NCBI GenBank assembly: GCA_024405115.1
Contig: JAKSPD010000013.1
Location: 1 to 41,560 of the forward strand
Direction of reading: 5' to 3'
DNA length: 41,560 nt
Source: Lachnospiraceae bacterium
GTDB taxonomy: Bacteria; Bacillota; Clostridia; Lachnospirales; Lachnospiraceae
In this document: positions 31,965-40,989 of the stretch, piece by piece
Numbering within the stretch: the first letter of the stretch is position 1
How the letters are laid out: each line of letters opens with the position of its first letter
Notes under the pieces: model-generated
What the model was told of the DNA's origin: nothing
Databases searched by the model: none
The model's input: only the letters and a program-made list of their open reading frames with translations
Translations under genes and position numbers: made by a program

Positions 31965-33017
31965 ATGCAGACAATAAACATCAATACCTCAAAACCCTAC
32001 AGCGTACTTATCGGGTCAGGACTTCTCCACGGTTCTGTCCATTCGGAAAAAATCCGGGACAGAAATGTCATGGTAGTATCCGACGACACGGTTTATGCCT
32101 TATACGGAAAGCCGCTCTGCAGCCTTTTAAAAAGAGGGGGCGCCCATATCTTCACGTTTGTCTTCCCTCACGGAGAGCAGAGCAAGAACCTTTCCACATA
32201 CGGAAAACTCCTTGAGGAAATGTGCCGCGTAAGGATGACAAGAAACGACCTTTTAGTGGCGCTTGGCGGCGGTGTTACGGGTGACATGGCCGGATTTGCG
32301 GCAGGAACATACCAGCGCGGCATCGACTTTGCGCAGATACCGACCACCCTTTTAAGCGCAGTTGACTCTTCCGTGGGCGGAAAGACAGGCGTGGACCTTG
32401 AATCAGGAAAAAACATGGTGGGAGTGTTTCATCAGCCCTCGCATGTCTTATGTGACACTGATACACTTCTGACGCTGCCCGAAGATGAATACAAAAACGG
32501 CTGCGCTGAAATCATTAAATACGCAATGATCGGAAGCCGCCGGCTGTTTCAAAGCATTAAAGAAGTCCCTGTATCAGGTCAGTACGAAAATGTGATAAGT
32601 GAATGCGTGACCATGAAGAGGGATCTTGTTGAAAAGGATGAGTTTGACAATGGACCGCGTATGCTCCTTAACTTCGGCCACACTGTGGGTCATGCGGTGG
32701 AGACCTGCAGCGGCTATAAAGTGCCCCACGGTAAGGCTGTTGCCATAGGAATGGCCGTCATTACCAGGGCGGCTGAAGTTTCAGGGCTCTGCAGTAAGGA
32801 TACATGTGATAAACTCCTTGACCTTCTTGCTTCTTACGGGCTTCCGACAGATACCTCCTGTGACCTAAGCATGCTCAGTGCCGCAATAATGACTGACAAG
32901 AAGAGCCGGGGCGGGAAGCTCACCCTGGTGGTTCCAAGAGAGATCGGAAGCTGCGAACTTATGGAAATTCCAAAAAGTTCCGTCCCGGAATGGCTTAAAG
33001 CAGGAGGAGTCAGATGA
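31965..33017 (+). CDS. aroB: 3-dehydroquinate synthase
   Basis: 350 residues; converts DAHP to 3-dehydroquinate with NAD and a divalent metal. Family motifs read: GGGVTGDMAGFAAGTYQRGI, QIPTTLLSAVDSSVGGKTGV, GKNMVGVFHQP, CAEIIKYAMI, NFGHTVGHAVE and HGKAVAIGM, giving the Glu and two His metal ligands. I start at 31965, one base after the tyrA stop with AAAAAGGAGG upstream; an earlier in-frame ATG at 31887 lies inside tyrA and would add unrelated residues. Its stop overlaps the aroA start by 4 nt. Confidence 0.96.
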   Translation: MQTININTSKPYSVLIGSGLLHGSVHSEKIRDRNVMVVSDDTVYALYGKPLCSLLKRGGAHIFTFVFPHGEQSKNLSTYGKLLEEMCRVRMTRNDLLVALGGGVTGDMAGFAAGTYQRGIDFAQIPTTLLSAVDSSVGGKTGVDLESGKNMVGVFHQPSHVLCDTDTLLTLPEDEYKNGCAEIIKYAMIGSRRLFQSIKEVPVSGQYENVISECVTMKRDLVEKDEFDNGPRMLLNFGHTVGHAVETCSGYKVPHGKAVAIGMAVITRAAEVSGLCSKDTCDKLLDLLASYGLPTDTSCDLSMLSAAIMTDKKSRGGKLTLVVPREIGSCELMEIPKSSVPEWLKAGGVR

Positions 33018-34270
33018 ACACGCACATAAGCTGCGGTCAGAGAAGCGGGGTACTGACCGTCCCGGCATCAAAATCCGAAGCACACAGGCTGCTTATCTGT
33101 TCCGCCCTTTCAGGCGAAGCCTGTTCAATTAAATGCAGCGGTGTCTCAAAAGACATTCTGGCTACGGTAAGCTGCCTTTCCTCGATGGGTGCCGGCATAA
33201 GTATTTCAGATAACGGATTCATCTCTGTCACCCCGGGAAAGCCTTCCAAAGACATGGTCTGCAGACTTTCCTGCAATGAAAGCGGGTCAACGCTTCGGTT
33301 TCTTCTTCCCGTAGCAGGCGCACTGGGACTAAATGCAGAATTTCATATGGCGGAAGGCCTTTCAAAAAGGCCGGTGGGGGAACTTATCGGATGTCTTAAT
33401 GCACATGGTGTAAAGATCACAAAAAACGGAAACCTGCTGACTTTAAAAGGACAGCTTACCGCAGGCGAGTACCGCATCCACGGAAACATCTCCTCACAGT
33501 ATGTTTCAGGACTTCTGTTTGCCCTGCCGCTCTTAAACGGTGACAGCACCCTTACAGTTACGGAAAACACGGAGTCTGCTGACTACATCCTGATGACTGA
33601 ACATGCGCTTAAACGTTCAGGAATCTCTTTTGAAAAAGAGGATAACCTTTACCGGATACCCGGGAATCAGCAGTACCATCTTCAGAAAAACGTGGTAATC
33701 GAGTCCGACTGGTCCAATGCCGCATTCTTTCTTTCAATGGGTGCTCTGTCAGATAAGGGGGTTGCCGTAAACGGCCTTTCGCTTTCTTCTGCACAGGGTG
33801 ACCGGAGGATTCTCGAAATCCTCTGCAGAATGGGAGCCCTGGTCACGACAACGCCCGGCAGTATCCTCGTTAAGCGCGGAATCATTAAGGCAGTAACGAT
33901 CGACGCCTCTTCCATCCCGGACCTGGTTCCGGTAATCAGTGTGCTTTGTGCGTGTGCAGAAGGCACCAGCGTGATCACAAACGCGGGACGCCTCCGCCTT
34001 AAGGAATCAGACCGGCTTGCAACCACCGCCTGCATGCTTTCAGCACTCGGAGCAGACATCAAAGAAACTCCTGATGGTCTTACTATAAAGGGAAAGCCGT
34101 ACCTTTCGGGCGGCACCGTAAATGCCGCCAATGACCACAGGATTGCCATGGCTGCGGCTACGGCGGCGGGTTTCTGCAAAAATGACGTATTTGTGGAAGG
34201 AAGCGAATGTGTTGAAAAATCATATCCCGATTTCTGGAAGCATCTAAAAGTGCTGGAGGTGAACAAATGA
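33014..34270 (+). CDS. aroA: 3-phosphoshikimate 1-carboxyvinyltransferase (EPSP synthase)
   Basis: 418 residues; transfers the enolpyruvyl group from PEP to shikimate 3-phosphate. Motifs: PASKSEAHRLLICSALS at the N-terminus, ESGSTLRFLLPVAG, SSQYVSGLLFALP, SDWSNAAFFL, DLVPVISVLCA, LRLKESDRLATTA and NDHRIAMAAA. The motif after the glycine string reads NESGSTLRF where class I enzymes have GNAGTxxR, a difference seen in class II-like forms. That may affect sensitivity to glyphosate-type inhibitors, which is only an inference. Overlaps of 4 nt occur with aroB upstream and aroC downstream. Confidence 0.95.
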   Translation: MNTHISCGQRSGVLTVPASKSEAHRLLICSALSGEACSIKCSGVSKDILATVSCLSSMGAGISISDNGFISVTPGKPSKDMVCRLSCNESGSTLRFLLPVAGALGLNAEFHMAEGLSKRPVGELIGCLNAHGVKITKNGNLLTLKGQLTAGEYRIHGNISSQYVSGLLFALPLLNGDSTLTVTENTESADYILMTEHALKRSGISFEKEDNLYRIPGNQQYHLQKNVVIESDWSNAAFFLSMGALSDKGVAVNGLSLSSAQGDRRILEILCRMGALVTTTPGSILVKRGIIKAVTIDASSIPDLVPVISVLCACAEGTSVITNAGRLRLKESDRLATTACMLSALGADIKETPDGLTIKGKPYLSGGTVNAANDHRIAMAAATAAGFCKNDVFVEGSECVEKSYPDFWKHLKVLEVNK

Positions 34271-35358
34271 GCAGTTCTTACGGAGAAAATATAAAACTTA
34301 CCATCTTCGGCCAGAGCCATTCACCTGCTATAGGAATGACCCTCGAGGGCATTCCTGCCGGGGAATCCATATGTATGGAAACGCTTAAACGTTTCCTTTC
34401 AAGAAGGGCTCCCGGAAAAAACGACTGGTCAACAAAAAGGAAGGAAGCTGATGAACCCGAGTTCTTATGCGGTTTTATCAATAATACCACCTGCGGGGCG
34501 CCCATCACCGCAATAATCAGAAACACTGACACACGTAAAGGTGATTATGAAAGCTTTTCATACATTCCCCGGCCGGGACACGCGGACTATACGGCCTTTG
34601 TCAAATACGGCGGATTTGAGGACCATTCCGGGGGCGGTCACTTTTCCGGCAGGCTGACTGCACCTTTATGCATCGCCGGAGGCATCTGTAAACAGCTTCT
34701 TATGCGTGAGGGGATAAATATCATTTCGAGGATAAAGTCGATTGGCCCGCTGGAGGATTCCGGAGATTTAGACCGTTCCACTGCGGAAAAGGACTTTCCT
34801 GTAATTGATGACGGGCAGGGCAAGCTGATGCAGGAATACATCCTTTGGGCTAAAAGCCGCGGGGACTCCGTGGGAGGAACCATTGAGTGTGTTGCCACCG
34901 GTCTTCCGGCGGGCCTTGGGGACCCTATGTTTGACGGAATGGAAAACCGCATATCACAGATCGTGTTCGGTATCCCTGCTATTAAGGGAATCGAATTCGG
35001 GGCAGGCTTTGCGGCAGCAAAAATGACCGGAAGCCGGAATAACGACCAGTTTTTTATTGAAAACGGTACGGTACGGACACTTACCAATCATTCCGGAGGA
35101 ATCCTGGGAGGCATCACTAACGGAATGCCGCTTTGTTTCAGGGTAGCCGTGAAACCCACACCTTCCATTGCCGTTTCACAGAAAAGCTTTGATGAAACCA
35201 CCCTGAAGGAAACAGAGCTTCTGATTCCGGGAAGGCATGATCCGTGTATTGTCCCACGCGCCGTGCCGTGCGTGGAGGCAGCCGCGGCGGTTGCCATATA
35301 TGATGCACTTTTAGGGCGCAGAAAGGAACTAAATGGAAATTCAGGATATTCGAAATGA
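34267..35358 (+). CDS. aroC: Chorismate synthase
   Basis: 363 residues; FMNH2-dependent 1,4-elimination of phosphate from EPSP to give chorismate. Family signatures are FGQSHSPAIGMTLEGIPAG, RRAPGKNDWSTKRKE, RPGHADYTAFVKYGG, SGGGHFSGRLTAP, SRGDSVGGTIECVATGLPAGLGDP and the C-terminal RHDPCIVPRAVPCVEAA. It overlaps aroA by 4 nt (ATGA) and runs 26 nt into pheA, which starts within its coding region. This is the last common step before the aromatic branches. Confidence 0.96.
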   Translation: MSSSYGENIKLTIFGQSHSPAIGMTLEGIPAGESICMETLKRFLSRRAPGKNDWSTKRKEADEPEFLCGFINNTTCGAPITAIIRNTDTRKGDYESFSYIPRPGHADYTAFVKYGGFEDHSGGGHFSGRLTAPLCIAGGICKQLLMREGINIISRIKSIGPLEDSGDLDRSTAEKDFPVIDDGQGKLMQEYILWAKSRGDSVGGTIECVATGLPAGLGDPMFDGMENRISQIVFGIPAIKGIEFGAGFAAAKMTGSRNNDQFFIENGTVRTLTNHSGGILGGITNGMPLCFRVAVKPTPSIAVSQKSFDETTLKETELLIPGRHDPCIVPRAVPCVEAAAAVAIYDALLGRRKELNGNSGYSK

Positions 35359-36478
35359 GATAGATGCAATTGACAGAGAACTGGTAAATCTGTTTGCAAG
35401 GCGCATGGACATCTGCTCCGAAATCGCATCATTAAAAAAAGAAAAGCACCTTCCTGTATACGATCCCGAAAGGGAACGCAGGAAACTTAAGGAGATAGCT
35501 GACATGTCCCCTTCCGAACTCAGGGATTATTCCCTCCTGTTATATTCACTCATTTTTGAGCTTAGCCGCAGCTACCAGAACAGGCTTATCGGCGAAGCCG
35601 GAGAAATCGCGGAAAAAATACAGAGGGCTGTTGAAAACACGGATAAGCTGTTTCCCGAATCGGCGACAGTCGCATGTCAGGGAGTGGAAGGATCAAATTC
35701 GCAGGCGGCATGCGACAGGCTGTTTCGCCATGCAAACATCATGTATTTTTCAGACTTTGAGTCAGTTTTTTCCGCAATTGAAAAGGGGCTGTGCCGATAC
35801 GGCGTCGTCCCCGTGGAAAACAGCACCGCAGGCTCAGTAAACTCCGTATATGACCTGATGACGCACCACAATTTTTCAATCGTACGGAGCATAAGGATGA
35901 AGGTGGAGCATAATCTCCTCACAAAACCGGGCGTCTCCCTTTCAGACATACGCGAGGTCTATTCACATGAACAGGCAATAAGCCAGTGCTCTGACTTCCT
36001 CCGTACGCTGAAAAACGTAAAGGTCATTCCCTGTGAAAACACTGCCGTGGCGGCAAAAATGGTGGCTGAATCAGAAAGGAACGACATCGCGGCGCTTGCT
36101 TCAAGGTCCTGCATGAAATACTACGGCCTTAAGTGCATTGAAAGTTCAGTCCAGAACACCCGGAACAACTATACCCGCTTCATCTGTATCTCAAAGGATA
36201 CGGAAATATATCCCGGGGCTGACAGGACAAGCCTCATGCTGACCCTCCCGCATGAGCCCGGGTCCCTCTACAGGGTTCTTGCGAAGCTCAATGCGCTCAA
36301 TATCAACCTGAATAAACTTGAAAGCAGGCCTCTCCCAGGGAGGGAATTTGAGTTCATGTTCTATTTTGACATCGAAACTCCCGTATACTCCAAAAGACTT
36401 CCGGAACTTCTTTCCGAACTTCCTGATGCATGCGAGGAGTTTCATTACTTAGGCAGCTACAGCGAGGTGCCCTCATGA
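35333..36478 (+). CDS. pheA: Bifunctional chorismate mutase/prephenate dehydratase (P-protein)
   Basis: 381 residues with three parts. An AroQ-class chorismate mutase (about 1-90, with IRNEIDAIDRELVNLFARR and VYDPERERRKL); a prephenate dehydratase (about 105-285, with ACQGVEGSNSQAA, GVVPVENSTAGSVNSVYDLM, SHEQAISQC and NNYTRFI); and an ACT domain (about 295-375, with LPHEPGSLYRVLAKLNALNIN and the ESRP effector motif). It turns chorismate into prephenate and then phenylpyruvate; the ACT domain usually mediates phenylalanine inhibition. The mutase half also supplies prephenate to TyrA. The prephenate dehydratase TRD-type catalytic Thr is seen in NYTRF. AAGGA precedes the ATG inside aroC. Confidence 0.95.
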   Translation: MEIQDIRNEIDAIDRELVNLFARRMDICSEIASLKKEKHLPVYDPERERRKLKEIADMSPSELRDYSLLLYSLIFELSRSYQNRLIGEAGEIAEKIQRAVENTDKLFPESATVACQGVEGSNSQAACDRLFRHANIMYFSDFESVFSAIEKGLCRYGVVPVENSTAGSVNSVYDLMTHHNFSIVRSIRMKVEHNLLTKPGVSLSDIREVYSHEQAISQCSDFLRTLKNVKVIPCENTAVAAKMVAESERNDIAALASRSCMKYYGLKCIESSVQNTRNNYTRFICISKDTEIYPGADRTSLMLTLPHEPGSLYRVLAKLNALNINLNKLESRPLPGREFEFMFYFDIETPVYSKRLPELLSELPDACEEFHYLGSYSEVPS

Positions 36479-37725
36479 ACAGATACGGATTACTCGGTGA
36501 AAAACTCACACACAGCTTTTCGCCGCTCATACACAAAATGCTCGGAAATTACGAATACGGGCTTTATGAGAAAACATGCTCAGAGGTTGAGAATTTTCTC
36601 AAAAACGGGGACTTTAAAGGGCTCAACGTGACCATCCCCTATAAAAAGACAGTTATCCCGTACCTTTCATCATTAAGTGACACGGCAAAATATACCGGAA
36701 GCGTCAATACCATAATCCGCACGGATGACGGCAGCCTCTACGGCGATAACACGGATGTATACGGCTTTTTAAGGATGGTTGGGCACTCCGGGATATCCGT
36801 GGATGGGAAAAAGGCGCTTGTGCTTGGAAGCGGCGGGGCTTCCGCTTCCGTGGTCAGTGCCCTCATGGCACTTAATGCAGAACCTCATATCATCTCAAGA
36901 AACGGTGAGAATAACTATGAAAACCTGTATCTTCATTATGATGCGGAAATCATTGTAAATACAACGCCCCTTGGAATGTATCCCGATACGGGAGTCTCCC
37001 CTGTGGATCTTTCACACTTTAAAAAACTAAGTGGTGTTTTTGACCTTATCTATAATCCTGCGCGTACCGCTCTTTTGCTTCAGGCAGAGAAACTCGGGAT
37101 TCCGTATGAAAACGGTCTTTATATGCTCGTGGCACAGGCAAAAAAAAGCGCGGAACTGTTTATGGGACATGAGATTTCTGATATGGAGACAGACAGGATA
37201 TACCGGACCCTTAACCTCTCCCTTCAGAACATCATCCTGATAGGAATGCCGGGAGCCGGAAAAAGCACAGTTGCCAAAGAAATTGAAGAACTTACGGGAA
37301 GAAAAAGCCTGGATTCGGATAATGAGATAACAAAAAGACTCGGGAACACCCCAAAGGAGCTTTTGGAAAAGGTTGGGGAACCGGCTTTCCGCATGATCGA
37401 ATCTGACATCATAAGGGATCTCGGGAAAAAGTCAGGCGTGATCATATCCACGGGCGGAGGCGTGGTAGTAAATGACAGCAACTACGACCTTCTGCATCAG
37501 AACGGAGTCATCGTCTGGCTTCAGAGAAGCCTTGACCGGCTTTCGTACGATGACAGGCCCCTCCTAAAAAAAAGCGGTGCAAAGGAACTGTACCAAAAAA
37601 GGAAGGATCGTTATCAGAGGTTTGCGGACGCAGTAGTTACAAACGGCGACGATGTGAAGGAATCGGCGCTGGACGTATTAAAGGCAGTTTACGGAGGTAT
37701 TTTATATGAAGTTACTGGTTATTAA
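36475..37725 (+). CDS. aroEK: Fused shikimate dehydrogenase-shikimate kinase
   Basis: 416 residues carrying two enzymes. Residues about 1-245 are shikimate dehydrogenase: GLLGEKLTHSFSPLIHKML, GLNVTIPYKKTVIPYL, GDNTDVYGFLRM, a Rossmann LVLGSGGASASVV and NTTPLGMYP. Residues about 250-416 are shikimate kinase: Walker A GMPGAGKSTVAKE, DSDNEIT, STGGGVV and DDRPLL. Together they convert 3-dehydroshikimate to shikimate and then shikimate 3-phosphate. The start is at 36475, overlapping the pheA stop (ATGA); an earlier in-frame ATG at 36430 lies inside pheA and adds an unrelated segment. The gene overlaps aroQ by 20 nt. Confidence 0.94.
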   Translation: MNRYGLLGEKLTHSFSPLIHKMLGNYEYGLYEKTCSEVENFLKNGDFKGLNVTIPYKKTVIPYLSSLSDTAKYTGSVNTIIRTDDGSLYGDNTDVYGFLRMVGHSGISVDGKKALVLGSGGASASVVSALMALNAEPHIISRNGENNYENLYLHYDAEIIVNTTPLGMYPDTGVSPVDLSHFKKLSGVFDLIYNPARTALLLQAEKLGIPYENGLYMLVAQAKKSAELFMGHEISDMETDRIYRTLNLSLQNIILIGMPGAGKSTVAKEIEELTGRKSLDSDNEITKRLGNTPKELLEKVGEPAFRMIESDIIRDLGKKSGVIISTGGGVVVNDSNYDLLHQNGVIVWLQRSLDRLSYDDRPLLKKSGAKELYQKRKDRYQRFADAVVTNGDDVKESALDVLKAVYGGILYEVTGY

Positions 37726-38158
37726 CGGACCAAACATAAATTTTCTGGGTGTCAGGGAGCCTGATATCTACGGAAAGCAGAATTACGAGGCATTGCTTAC
37801 ATTCATCCAGAGAGCCGCGGAGGCTGAAGGCGTGGAGGTCGAATGCTACCAGTCGAACCATGAGGGGGATATCGTGGATAAGATCCAGTCAGCTTACGGA
37901 AAGTTCGACGGCATCGTGATCAATCCTGCCGCATATACCCACACAAGTGTCGCGATTCTTGACGCCCTTAAGGCCGTCGCGATTCCTGCGGTCGAGGTTC
38001 ATATTTCAAAGGTTTCAGAACGCGAGGACTTCAGGCAGATATCATACGCCGGAATGGCCTGCGTGAAAACATACGCGGGGCTTGGTTTTGAAGGTTACCG
38101 GCAGGCCATCCTGTATCTGAAGGCACTTCTTCAGGATACATGTGAAGCCGCAGGGTGA
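37706..38158 (+). CDS. aroQ: Type II 3-dehydroquinate dehydratase
   Basis: 150 residues; dehydrates 3-dehydroquinate to 3-dehydroshikimate. Full set of type II motifs: INGPNINFLGVREPDIYG with the catalytic Tyr lid, YQSNHEGDIVDKI, NPAAYTHTSVAILDAL, EVHISKVSEREDFRQISY. Dodecameric cytosolic enzyme in other species. It begins 20 nt inside the aroEK coding region with GGAGG upstream and completes the pathway in this operon. Confidence 0.96.
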   Translation: MKLLVINGPNINFLGVREPDIYGKQNYEALLTFIQRAAEAEGVEVECYQSNHEGDIVDKIQSAYGKFDGIVINPAAYTHTSVAILDALKAVAIPAVEVHISKVSEREDFRQISYAGMACVKTYAGLGFEGYRQAILYLKALLQDTCEAAG

Positions 38159-38180
38159 GTCATTGAAAGGAGAAAATAAA

Positions 38181-39551
38181 ATGAAAGACATCCCTTACAA
38201 AATCTATCTTAACGAAGACGAGATGCCAAAGGCATGGTACAACCTGAGGGCGGACATGAAGAATAAGCCCGCACCGCTTCTTAACCCGGGCACATTAAAG
38301 CCGATGAAGCCGGAGGAACTCTCGCCCGTTTTCTGTGAAGAGCTTATCAGACAGGAGCTTGATAATGAAACCCCTTATTTCCGGATTCCCGATGAGATCC
38401 TGGACTTCTACAGGATGTACCGTCCGTCACCGCTTGTACGTGCATACTGTCTTGAAAAGGCACTCGATACACCCGCAAAGATCTACTATAAGTTTGAGGG
38501 AAACAATACAAGCGGCTCCCACAAGCTTAATTCCGCCATTGCACAGGCCTACTATGCAAAGAAGCAGGGACTTAAGGGAGTGACTACCGAAACAGGTGCA
38601 GGCCAGTGGGGAACAGCGCTTTCCATGGCATGCTCATATCTGGGACTTGACTGCAGAGTATACATGGTAAAGGTATCCTATGAGCAGAAGCCGTTCCGCC
38701 GCGAAGTTATGAGGACCTACGGCGCATCGGTAACACCCTCCCCCTCTATGACCACAGAAGTGGGAAAGAGGATCCTTGCCGCTCATCCCGGAACCACAGG
38801 AAGCCTTGGATGCGCTATCTCTGAGGCAGTTGAAGCAGCCACCACAACAGAAGGCTACAGATATGTTCTCGGAAGCGTGCTCAACCAGGTGCTCCTTCAC
38901 CAGAGCATAATCGGTCTTGAGACCGAAGCAGCACTTAAAAAGTATGATATTCACCCCGACATCATCATCGGATGCGCCGGAGGCGGATCAAACCTCGGAG
39001 GACTCATTGCACCGTTCATGCGTGATAAGATCAAGGGACTCGAAGATTACAGGATCATCGCAGTAGAGCCGCAGTCCTGCCCCAGCTTCACACGCGGTAA
39101 ATACGCCTACGACTTCTGTGACACGGGAATGGTATGCCCGCTCGCAAAAATGTACACACTCGGAAGCAGCTTCATCCCCGCACCCAACCATGCCGGAGGC
39201 CTGAGATATCACGGAATGAGCTCCACCCTTTCACAGCTTTACGATGACGGGCTCATGGAGGCTGTTGCAGTACCGCAGACAAAGGTATTTGAGGCAGCAG
39301 AATTCTTTGCAAGGACGGAGGGCATCCTTCCTGCTCCTGAAAGCTCCCACGCAATCAGGGTGGCCGTCGACGAGGCAGTTAAATGCCGCGAAACCGGCGA
39401 GGAAAAAACCATCGTATTCGGACTTACCGGTACAGGTTACTTCGACATGGTCGCTTATGAAAAATTCCATGACGGTAAAATGGATGACTACGTTCCTACC
39501 GATGAGGAACTTTCAGTAAGTTTCAGTAAACTTCCGTCAGTCTCTGTTTGA
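38181..39551 (+). CDS. trpB2: TrpB2-type PLP-dependent tryptophan synthase beta-like protein
   Basis: 456 residues, matching the TrpB2 branch of tryptophan synthase beta subunits, which is longer than TrpB1 and works without a dedicated TrpA. The PLP lysine lies in SGSHKLNSA, with ETGAGQWGTALSMA and the phosphate loop CAGGGSNLGG downstream. It likely joins serine and indole to make tryptophan, or salvages indole. No other trp genes are present, so it adds a tryptophan link to an operon otherwise for Phe and Tyr. The ATG at 38181 has AAAGGAG 8 nt upstream; an in-frame ATG at 38142 overlaps aroQ. Only 22 nt separate it from aroQ with no terminator, so it is probably co-transcribed. Confidence 0.88.
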   Translation: MKDIPYKIYLNEDEMPKAWYNLRADMKNKPAPLLNPGTLKPMKPEELSPVFCEELIRQELDNETPYFRIPDEILDFYRMYRPSPLVRAYCLEKALDTPAKIYYKFEGNNTSGSHKLNSAIAQAYYAKKQGLKGVTTETGAGQWGTALSMACSYLGLDCRVYMVKVSYEQKPFRREVMRTYGASVTPSPSMTTEVGKRILAAHPGTTGSLGCAISEAVEAATTTEGYRYVLGSVLNQVLLHQSIIGLETEAALKKYDIHPDIIIGCAGGGSNLGGLIAPFMRDKIKGLEDYRIIAVEPQSCPSFTRGKYAYDFCDTGMVCPLAKMYTLGSSFIPAPNHAGGLRYHGMSSTLSQLYDDGLMEAVAVPQTKVFEAAEFFARTEGILPAPESSHAIRVAVDEAVKCRETGEEKTIVFGLTGTGYFDMVAYEKFHDGKMDDYVPTDEELSVSFSKLPSVSV

Positions 39552-39594
39552 TGAGATGTTTAAGAACAGACGCATGACATAAAGGAGAAGATTG

Positions 39595-40464
39595 ATGAAT
39601 AATTATGTGATCATGACAGATTCAGGCTGTGATTTAAGCACAGCAGACCTTTCAGAGTGGGGAATCAGATGTATTGACCTTACTTTCAAAAAAGATGACG
39701 ACCCCTCAGTGTATACCGTCGGTAGCATACCCGTATCTGCTTTTTATGAAGAAATGAAGAACGGTACCGTTTTCCGGACATCTGCCATCAACCCATCCGC
39801 ATATGAGGAATCTTTTGAGGCAGAATTAAAAAAAGGGCTCGACATCATATATGTGAGCCTCTCATCCGGACTCAGTGCGACCGTAAACATGGCAGAACTT
39901 TCCGCAAAGGAGCTCTCTGAAAAGTATCCTGAACGGAAAATAGAGGTTTTTGACTCTAAATGCGGTTCCGGAGGTCAGGGTCTTCTCCTTTATCATGCGG
40001 CAGTTAAAAAAAATTCAGGGGCGGATTTTTCTGAACTTTCATCATATATCAGAAAAACTGCCCCATCCATCAGCCACTGGTTTACCGTGGATGACCTCAA
40101 ATATTTAAAACGCGGTGGCAGGGTAAGTACTGCCGCCGCCATTACGGCAACCGTTCTCGACATTAAGCCGGTCCTTAATCTTGACGATGACGGCCACATT
40201 ACCGTTACCGCCAAAGTCCGCGGGCGCAAAAAAGCAATCCATGCCCTTGCGGAAAAATACCTGACGTTTTCAGTGGATCCTGATAACTGCGGATATATGA
40301 TTTCACACGGAGCGTGCCCTGAGGACGCGCTGGAACTGGAAAGGCTGATTGAACAGAAAACCGGGCACAGGGCCTTAATGATTACGGACATAGGCCCGGT
40401 GATCGGGTCCCATTCAGGTCCGGGTACACTTGCCTTATTCTTTATCGGAAAACAGAGAGGATGA
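39595..40464 (+). CDS. DegV family fatty-acid-binding protein
   Basis: 289 residues with the DegV/FakB fold: an opening TDSGCDLS, TSAINPSAYEESFE, LSSGLSATVNMA, VFDSKCGSGGQGLLL and DDLKYLKRGGRV in conserved order. FakB members bind a fatty acid for phosphorylation by FakA kinase; others have unknown ligands. The start is the ATG at 39595 (AAAGGAG upstream); the TTG before it is not needed. A 43-nt gap without terminator separates it from trpB2, so it may ride on the aromatic transcript. Its 3' end overlaps the convergent Nudix gene by 30 nt. Confidence 0.92.
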   Translation: MNNYVIMTDSGCDLSTADLSEWGIRCIDLTFKKDDDPSVYTVGSIPVSAFYEEMKNGTVFRTSAINPSAYEESFEAELKKGLDIIYVSLSSGLSATVNMAELSAKELSEKYPERKIEVFDSKCGSGGQGLLLYHAAVKKNSGADFSELSSYIRKTAPSISHWFTVDDLKYLKRGGRVSTAAAITATVLDIKPVLNLDDDGHITVTAKVRGRKKAIHALAEKYLTFSVDPDNCGYMISHGACPEDALELERLIEQKTGHRALMITDIGPVIGSHSGPGTLALFFIGKQRG

Positions 40465-40968
40465 CAGCATCTTTTGGGCCTCATGCAGTATCGGAAGTTC
40501 CCTTCTCGCAATGAGTCTCCCGACTCTTGTATCGGATCTTTTCTCATACTCTTTCACGGCTTCATCATATGTAAGCTTTAACGTGGAAAGATGAAAATCC
40601 CTGATTTCCTCTTTTGTCAGGCTGTTCTTTCCAAAGGAAAGCGCCCTGCAGAGGAAATAATTATTGATGTTATGACGGTGGATCAGGTTATAGTAATCAC
40701 TTACCATCCCTATTTTGTCAATAATCTCGACCTCTGCCCCCAGTTCTTCCAGAAGTTCCCTTCTGATGGCGGTCTCCGGGTCTTCCAAGGGCTCGATGCC
40801 GCCACCGGAGGTTTCAATCAGGGTGGCTTTACCGAAATCATCATCCCTTCTTGCACGGACGAAATAAAGATATCCTTCGCCATCAAAAACGATGGCGCGG
40901 GCAATTTTGCGGTCATGATCAGTAAATGTAAACGGCCATTCCGTATCTGTCAATTCCAGTTCTATCAT
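40435..40968 (-). CDS. Nudix hydrolase
   Basis: 177 residues with an intact Nudix box, G-GIEPL-E-DPETAIR-RELLEELGA (positions about 54-76), that binds divalent metal and cleaves nucleoside diphosphate-linked compounds. The substrate cannot be told. The ATG at 40968 has AAAGGA 6 nt upstream. A longer reading from 40989 or beyond would start in the end of a mobile-element remnant, and I reject it. It is convergent with degV, sharing 30 nt of coding sequence. Its natural upstream region appears to have been replaced by the remnant 21 nt before the start codon, so its promoter is unclear. Confidence 0.85.
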   Translation of the reverse strand: MIELELTDTEWPFTFTDHDRKIARAIVFDGEGYLYFVRARRDDDFGKATLIETSGGGIEPLEDPETAIRRELLEELGAEVEIIDKIGMVSDYYNLIHRHNINNYFLCRALSFGKNSLTKEEIRDFHLSTLKLTYDEAVKEYEKRSDTRVGRLIARRELPILHEAQKMLSSSLFSDKE

Positions 40969-40989
40969 GCTGATTCCTTTCAGTGACAT

